NCBI GenBank assembly: GCA_030668465.1
Contig: DAOUTX010000029.1
Span: 1-9,555 of the forward strand
Source: Atribacterota bacterium
Lineage (GTDB): Bacteria > Atribacterota > Phoenicimicrobiia > Phoenicimicrobiales > Phoenicimicrobiaceae
Direction: 5' to 3'
DNA: 9,555 nucleotides
In this document: positions 6,055 through 9,555 of the stretch, piece after piece
Numbering within the stretch: position 1 is the first letter of the stretch
How the letters are laid out: each line of letters begins with the position of its first letter
Notes under the pieces: model-generated
Database searches by the model: none
Seen by the model: only the letters and a program-made list of their open reading frames with translations
Told to the model about the DNA's origin: nothing
Position numbers and translations under genes: made by a program

Positions 6055-6915
6055 TCATTGATTATTTTTTCTTTCGTAATTCCACTCATAAGTTGAGTAC
6101 CTATTTTCTAAAAGGTCTTTGGAAATTTTTTCTTCCTGTTCAATTAATTTACCTTCAGTTAATTTTACTCCAAACTCTTCTTCAAATCCCCGGGGAAAAA
6201 TTTCGGATAATTCTGAAAAATTTATCTTTTTCTTTAAAATCTCTTCCAAGCTGGTGGCTTTAAATCCTGTTTTAAGCTTTTCTCTTATCTTAGCTGAGGG
6301 AAAATTAAATACAGAAAACAATTTATCTTTCTCTAATTCTATCAATAAAGAACCGTGTTGTAAAACTATTTCTTTTTTTCTTACCTGAGCAGAACCTACA
6401 ATTTTTTTACCTTTAACCTGCACCTCGTATTGAGAGGGAACAGAAAAACAGATTGATTTAATATCTGAATGGGGAATTTTAGATTTAGCCTCATTGCCTG
6501 AGGGGGTGCTCCTTAATTTTTCTCTCAGAGGAACTAATTCGGCTTTGATTCCTAAATAAGAAAGACCTCTAATTATTCCACCACTAATCTTCTTATAAGT
6601 CTCTAATATAGAACCATTAACCAAAGGATGGTTTTCTTTAATTATAAAGCTATAGGTTAATTCTTTATCATGAAGAACTGCTTTCCCCCCAGTGGGTCGA
6701 CGGACAATATCGATTCCCAGATTCTTACAAACATCTACATCTATCTCCTTCTCTAAATCCTGAAAATAACCCAGAGATACAGCCGCGGGAGACCATTGGT
6801 AAAATCTGATAGTGGGAGGAACCAATCCTTCTCTATGAGCTATCATAATTGCCTCATCGATTGCCATATTCATAAAACCGGTATGGTAACCATCTTTTAT
6901 TAATCGCCATTCCAT
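6055..6915 (-). CDS. lipM: LipM-type octanoyltransferase (lipoate ligase fold)
   Basis: This protein of the BPL/LplA/LipB fold acts in protein lipoylation. RRPTGGKAVLHDKELTYSF (72-90) is the family substrate loop, followed by ICFSVPSQYEV (155-165), GKKIVGSAQVR (169-179) and LQHGSL (185-190). Cys156 sits where LipM of Bacillus carries its catalytic cysteine, in the CFxxPSxYE motif. This favours octanoyl-[ACP]:protein octanoyltransferase (EC 2.3.1.181) over an ATP-dependent lipoate ligase. The 286-residue length fits LipM. The ATG at 6915 has AAAGGAT seven bases upstream; an in-frame ATG at 6963 would add 16 residues with no ribosome site and no counterpart in the family. It is the first gene of the lipM-kinase-kinase-flavodoxin-like cluster. 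LipL or lipoate ligase activity remains possible, because close relatives share the motifs. Confidence 0.85.
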   Translation of the reverse strand: MEWRLIKDGYHTGFMNMAIDEAIMIAHREGLVPPTIRFYQWSPAAVSLGYFQDLEKEIDVDVCKNLGIDIVRRPTGGKAVLHDKELTYSFIIKENHPLVNGSILETYKKISGGIIRGLSYLGIKAELVPLREKLRSTPSGNEAKSKIPHSDIKSICFSVPSQYEVQVKGKKIVGSAQVRKKEIVLQHGSLLIELEKDKLFSVFNFPSAKIREKLKTGFKATSLEEILKKKINFSELSEIFPRGFEEEFGVKLTEGKLIEQEEKISKDLLENRYSTYEWNYERKNNQ

Positions 6916-7051
6916 TAATTTTATCCTTTCTATTTGATAAAATAAGCGTATAACAAGTAGCATTTAGCGCATAGTAGGAAAACAGATGAATTAACTAATA
7001 ATTAATCCATTGATCAGCGGGAAATTAATTAACTGGTTGCCGGATTAATTT

Positions 7052-7081
7052 ATAATATCTTTATTCTACAAAATATACCAA
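7052..7081 (-). promoter_or_regulatory. Candidate promoter for the lipM cluster
   Basis: The minus strand shows TTGGTA (7081-7076), an 18-bp spacer and TATTAT (7057-7052), giving a leader of roughly 130 nt to the lipM start. The region is so AT-rich that chance matches are likely. Confidence 0.3.
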
Positions 7082-7140
7082 AATCCTTCTTTTTTATAAA
7101 CATTTTTAGAATTTTTCTGATTTAATTTAAATTTATACTA

Positions 7141-7149
7141 TGCTATAAT
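7141..7149 (+). promoter_or_regulatory. Extended -10 promoter candidate reading into the repeat region
   Basis: TGCTATAAT is a perfect extended -10 on the + strand; the 17-bp upstream position holds only the weak TTTAAT (7121-7126). A transcript starting near 7156 would cross the 8-bp repeats and reach the CxxC gene at 7521 after a leader of about 365 nt. Confidence 0.4.
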
Positions 7150-7238
7150 AAATTAGTCGTTAGTGAATGTAACCTAGCGTAGAGCGTACAGTATTTAGTC
7201 AGGAAGAGGGAGTCAGGAGACAGAAGCCAGAATAAAAT

Positions 7239-7414
7239 CGTATCGTGTATTGCATATTGAGTATATAGTTACCCTGTTACCCCGTTTGCCTGTTAACCAG
7301 TTAATTCTTAAACCGAGTAACCGGTAAACTGGCTAACCGGCTAACCAGGTGACTAATTCCAACTAGTTAACCAGGCAACCAACTAACCAGCTAACTAAAT
7401 GTATACGAGATACG
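7239..7414. repeat. Degenerate 8-bp tandem repeat array with flanking inverted repeat
   Basis: From 7268 to about 7396 the sequence runs as imperfect 8-mers around a GTTAACCN/GGCTAACC theme. Examples are GTTACCCT, GTTACCCC, GTTTGCCT and GTTAACCA in direct succession at 7268-7299, two identical GGCTAACC units at 7331-7346, and AACTAACC, AGCTAACT at 7381-7396. About sixteen units can be drawn, with a few one- or two-base slips. The block is bracketed by CGTATCGTGTAT (7239-7250) and ATACGAGATACG (7403-7414), inverted copies matching at 10 of 12 positions. There is no open frame and no CRISPR-like repeat-spacer structure. The rest of the gap 6964-7520 shows only AT-rich sequence, a purine-rich stretch with GTCAGGA/GACAGAAG motifs (7197-7232) and the two promoter candidates. 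Confidence 0.7.
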
Positions 7415-7520
7415 AATTAGGGTTTACGGAAAAAGGAAATTCCTATACAATTAAATTAATACATTAAACATTAAGTTTGCTTAAATATTTTGCTTTATGA
7501 ATTTTCAAGGAGGCATTAAA

Positions 7521-7823
7521 ATGAACTCTGGTTTTTTTAAAAAATTGTTTGGGAAAAGAGAAGGAGATTCCCCGGGAATGCTCTGGGTTTATAGCCAATG
7601 TGATAAATGCGGAGAAAAATTTAGAACCCTTATCAGGAAATATAATGATCTTACCCCCACTTATAAAGTTGATGGACCGGCCTATATTCTAAAAAAAGAA
7701 CTGATTGGCGCTTCTTGCCCTAGCCGAATCAACCTGCATTTAGAATTTGACCGAAGTTACAGGAAGATATCAGAAGAAATTACCGGTGGCCATTTCATCA
7801 CAGAAGAAGAATATCAATCTTAA
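7521..7823 (+). CDS. Small conserved-looking CxxC protein, function unknown
   Basis: This 100-residue soluble protein has a basic N-terminus (MNSGFFKKLFGKREG), a CDKCGEKF knuckle (Cys27 and Cys30), then YILKKELIGASC (Cys66), LHLEFDRSYR and the acidic tail GGHFITEEEY. The pattern looks like a one-knuckle zinc-binding or zinc-ribbon-like protein; I recall similar small hypothetical proteins ending in a GGxFITEEEY-like motif in other bacteria but no assigned function. Only three cysteines are visible, so the second knuckle is incomplete. The ATG is chosen because AAGGAGG lies seven bases upstream; an in-frame ATG at 7497 has no such site. It is a single gene on the + strand, convergent with the DUF89 cluster, with a long non-coding leader that contains the 8-bp repeats. 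I do not assign a function. Confidence 0.8.
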   Translation: MNSGFFKKLFGKREGDSPGMLWVYSQCDKCGEKFRTLIRKYNDLTPTYKVDGPAYILKKELIGASCPSRINLHLEFDRSYRKISEEITGGHFITEEEYQS

Positions 7824-7879
7824 ATTTTTAAAAATATTCTATAACCAATTGGTAAAAAGATCCTCTTTTTAAAAATTTA
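7821..7879. terminator. Nested inverted repeats between convergent genes
   Basis: The 14-mer at 7821-7834, which includes the stop codon of the small CxxC gene, is perfectly complementary to 7866-7879. Inside lies a second stem, AAAAAGA (7854-7860) with TCTTTTT (7864-7870) around loop TCC. All stems are A/T-rich and no clean T run follows, so termination, possibly in both directions, is plausible but not certain. Confidence 0.4.
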
Positions 7880-8120
7880 AAATAACTAATCTAAAGAAGA
7901 ACAAAAATAGAAAAACTATTTCTCTTAAGATCTTTTCTGTTCTCTTTTCATCTTTTATAAAGAATAAATAAATCAAACACTTACAACCTGAAGAACCATA
8001 CCCTTTTTTAAAAGATGCTTCCCCTAATCGACCTACTCTAATTTTTAAATCTTCAGATACATATATTATTAATGCGTAAGTTGCTTCTGAATTTTTATAA
8101 TATTTATACCTTATTTTCAC
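7869..8120 (-). pseudogene. Degenerate DUF123-like (GIY-YIG-related) reading frame
   Basis: A GTG at 8120 overlaps the DUF89 stop (GTGA, 4 bp) and opens an 83-residue frame. Its first half, EATYALIIYVSEDLKIRV then GRLGEASFKKGY, strongly resembles the start of DUF123 proteins (PF01986: a Y-x-L-hydrophobic strand, then VGrLG and FpkGyY), which are related to GIY-YIG nucleases. The next block should read roughly YYxYVGSA...RxxRHxR...HWHIDYLL. Here it reads GYGSSGCKCLIYLFF-IKDEKRT and then runs into a phenylalanine-rich tail. The paired tyrosines, the R-x-x-R-H motif and the WHIDYL motif are missing, and neither other frame restores them. I therefore read it as a truncated or decayed gene still coupled to its neighbour; an intact divergent small protein is the alternative. 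Confidence 0.55.
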
Positions 8121-8992
8121 CTGCCTACCAATACCATATCCCCAACCTTGCAACCAACATCCTCGGCTATTACCGGACATTTCGCTTTAAATAGAAAAAA
8201 TATAGATTTATCTTCTTCAGAGAGGGATTCATAATTTCCTTGGCCTTTACTGATAATTAATTCTGCGTTCTGATATAATTCCATAAATTCCGGAGAGCAA
8301 TATTTTAATATAGTTCCAGGGGAATCTGACCCGCTTGAGGTAATTTTAGCCACTTTATTTATCCCGCAAAAGATAGCATCTTCTATTAAAGCATCATTTA
8401 TAATTGGCTTGCCTCGTACTACGTATATTACTTGCTTTCCTAATCCTTCTACTAATTCTTCTATTAGTAGCCTATCAAAAACTACCTCTCCAGCGTTATC
8501 AGCCAAGTAAATTATGGTGTTAGCCTTATTCAAGCTTTCTTTAAATTGATTATATTTAAAGGTAGTTGAACTATTTTCGTTATTAATCATAAAATTCCCT
8601 TGAAAAAGATGATCTATTTCTTCTACCACATTCAAGGAATTTTTCACCCCATAATCTATAATATTACTGATAATAGATAACTTTACGGCAGCCAAGAGTC
8701 TATTCTCTGAATTATTTATTTCTTGTTTTAATTTAGGATAAAGCTTCAGAGCAAACTTATTGCTATTTTCTTTAATCTTTTTAAAAGGGTCTTTTATGCC
8801 GGATATTTTTCCGACTAAACTATATACCACTCTTCCCATCTCCGGTGGGGTTGCTTCTAAAGTAAAATTTGGTATTAACAGAGAAAGTTCATCAATAATC
8901 TTTTTTTGTATAATCTCATCTGCTCCCGCAATTCGAGCAGAGTCTAAAGCCTGTCTGTAAAAACAGGGAATACAATCTAAATAAGTTCTCAT
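8117..8992 (-). CDS. DUF89 / ARMT1-like protein, predicted metal-dependent phosphatase
   Basis: The 291-residue protein belongs to the DUF89 family (PF01937). Some members are metal-dependent damage-control phosphatases, and the human member ARMT1 has been reported as a carboxyl methyltransferase. It has the prokaryotic N-terminal signature LDCIPCFYRQALDSAR (Cys7, Cys10) and a helical region with AAVKLSIISNIIDYG (101-115, with conserved Asn110 and Asp113). The core motifs LADNAGEVVFDR (163-174; Asp165, Asn166), GKPIINDA (194-201), SGSDSPGT (220-227) and ISKGQGNYESL (247-257, Lys249) follow. These polar residues match the metal and phosphate site of the family. The substrate is unknown. The ATG is weakly supported: GGAG lies 14 bases upstream. 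Downstream, its TGA overlaps the GTG of the DUF123-like remnant; upstream, a permease gene ends 104 bp away on the same strand. Confidence 0.9.
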   Translation of the reverse strand: MRTYLDCIPCFYRQALDSARIAGADEIIQKKIIDELSLLIPNFTLEATPPEMGRVVYSLVGKISGIKDPFKKIKENSNKFALKLYPKLKQEINNSENRLLAAVKLSIISNIIDYGVKNSLNVVEEIDHLFQGNFMINNENSSTTFKYNQFKESLNKANTIIYLADNAGEVVFDRLLIEELVEGLGKQVIYVVRGKPIINDALIEDAIFCGINKVAKITSSGSDSPGTILKYCSPEFMELYQNAELIISKGQGNYESLSEEDKSIFFLFKAKCPVIAEDVGCKVGDMVLVGR

Positions 8993-9096
8993 CTAATCTA
9001 CATATACTCCTAATAAATTTATTACCTTTTTCCTACATACCTTCCTAATCCAAAATAAGAGCCATGAACATAAAACAAAGGTTACAAATAATTAAT

Positions 9097-9555
9097 TTAT
9101 TTTCCCTCTACCTTCTTATATTTTCTCTTGCTCAGATAATTTCCTAATAATATCGAAGTTACGATAACCAACGGCAGCGAAACTAATAATCTTATCATAG
9201 TAAATTTTACTCCCATAAATGATGCTTCATACAAAGTCATAGGGACTCTACAAATTGCAGCAGCTCCTATATAAGTAAAAACAATGCTAAGCTTTGCTCC
9301 TTTATTATATAAAGAATATGCAATGGGAAAAGCTACCAACAACCCTCCGGCGATAGTTCCGGCAAGTAGTATAATCCATGCATATCCCTTAATACCGGAT
9401 TCTTCACCTAAATGTTTTTCAATTACTTCTTTCTTTACCCATACCTCAAACAGACCTATCAATATAAAGGCACAAGGCAGTATCTTGAGCATATATATTA
9501 AAAAAGAAATAAAATTAAAAGCAATTTCTTTTCCTGGATTATACCCCAGTATAAA
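9097..9555 (-). CDS. Half-size ArsP-like (PF03773) permease, 5'-truncated
   Basis: The frame is open to the window edge with no start codon among the first 21 codons, so 152 C-terminal residues are visible. They begin FILGYNPGKE and contain about four hydrophobic segments: LKILPCAFILIGLFEVW, YAWIILLAGTIAGGLLVAFP, IVFTYIGAAAI and LLVSLPLVIVTSILLG. The pattern of a half with PIAYSLYNKGAKLSIVFTYIGAA, then LGVK-like FMGVKFTMIRL, resembles one repeat of the ArsP/DUF318 permeases. The total size suggests a half-length member. The cysteine motif of the full ArsP methylarsenite exporters is not seen: AGGLLVAFP stands where it would lie, and the only cysteines are in LPCAF and ICRV. Substrate therefore unknown. 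It ends 104 bp before the DUF89 gene on the same strand. Confidence 0.7.
   Translation of the reverse strand, partial: FILGYNPGKEIAFNFISFLIYMLKILPCAFILIGLFEVWVKKEVIEKHLGEESGIKGYAWIILLAGTIAGGLLVAFPIAYSLYNKGAKLSIVFTYIGAAAICRVPMTLYEASFMGVKFTMIRLLVSLPLVIVTSILLGNYLSKRKYKKVEGK

Noticed and set aside
6000..6388. Two plus-strand frames over the lipM 3' part
   Set aside because: Both are antisense to conserved LipM sequence; they are low-complexity, rich in Ser, Phe and Leu.
6916..6963. Upstream in-frame ATG that would extend lipM by 16 residues
   Set aside because: No ribosome site precedes it, while the ATG at 6915 has AAAGGAT at the right distance and begins the conserved family N-terminus.
7000..7051. 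Two mutually exclusive AT-rich hairpins upstream of lipM (7000-7008 with 7042-7050; 7022-7029 with 7044-7051), suggesting an attenuator
   Set aside because: The stems consist mostly of AATTAAT, expected by chance here, and the candidate start point near 7045 would leave part of them untranscribed.
7268..7396. Possible CRISPR array
   Set aside because: Units are 8 bp, contiguous and without unique spacers; no cas gene is present.
8760..8960. Plus-strand frame over the DUF89 5' part
   Set aside because: It is antisense to conserved DUF89 sequence with no independent support.

Overview
The window is about 9.5 kb of AT-rich bacterial DNA (roughly one third G+C by eye), densely packed with genes. 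Strong Shine-Dalgarno sites, GTG and TTG starts, a BioY-type biotin uptake protein, a Firmicute-style BirA operator, a Cys-dependent LipM-like octanoyltransferase, paired deoxynucleoside kinases and DUF89 and DUF123 relatives suggest an anaerobic, low-GC bacterium. A Clostridia-type Firmicute or an Atribacterota-like lineage would fit. This is an inference from gene content; no rRNA or species-level marker is present.

Region 1 (1-2241, + strand) is the tail of an arsenic-resistance operon: a 5'-truncated thioredoxin-like protein with a CIPC active site, a CcdA-type membrane electron carrier that starts inside the thioredoxin stop codon, and an ACR3 arsenite efflux permease. Two hairpins follow; the second is a good terminator. 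Region 2 (2256-2650) has a tRNA-Pro(CGG) on the minus strand with an extended -10 promoter, then about 250 bases without a gene that hold a perfect 14-bp AT-rich hairpin.

Region 3 (2651-6915, minus strand) is a cofactor and salvage block. In transcription order it reads lipM, two overlapping deoxynucleoside kinases, a small flavodoxin-like gene, then birA and bioY. A mobile-looking inverted repeat separates the flavodoxin-like gene from birA. Between birA and bioY lies a perfect BirA palindrome inside a good sigma-70-type promoter, so biotin uptake is very probably repressed by the neighbouring ligase/repressor.

Region 4 (6916-7520) is mostly non-coding. It holds a degenerate 8-bp tandem repeat bracketed by an imperfect inverted repeat, next to other low-complexity sequence. 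Region 5 (7521-7823, +) is a small CxxC protein of unknown function. Region 6 (7869-9555, minus strand) runs from a 5'-truncated half-size ArsP-like permease, through a DUF89 (ARMT1-like) protein, to what looks like a decayed DUF123 gene that overlaps the DUF89 stop by four bases.

I see no convincing entirely new system. The observations most worth checking are the BirA operator/promoter, the degenerate DUF123 reading frame, the 8-bp repeat array, the inverted repeat at the end of the flavodoxin-like gene, and the thioredoxin-CcdA-ACR3 gene set.
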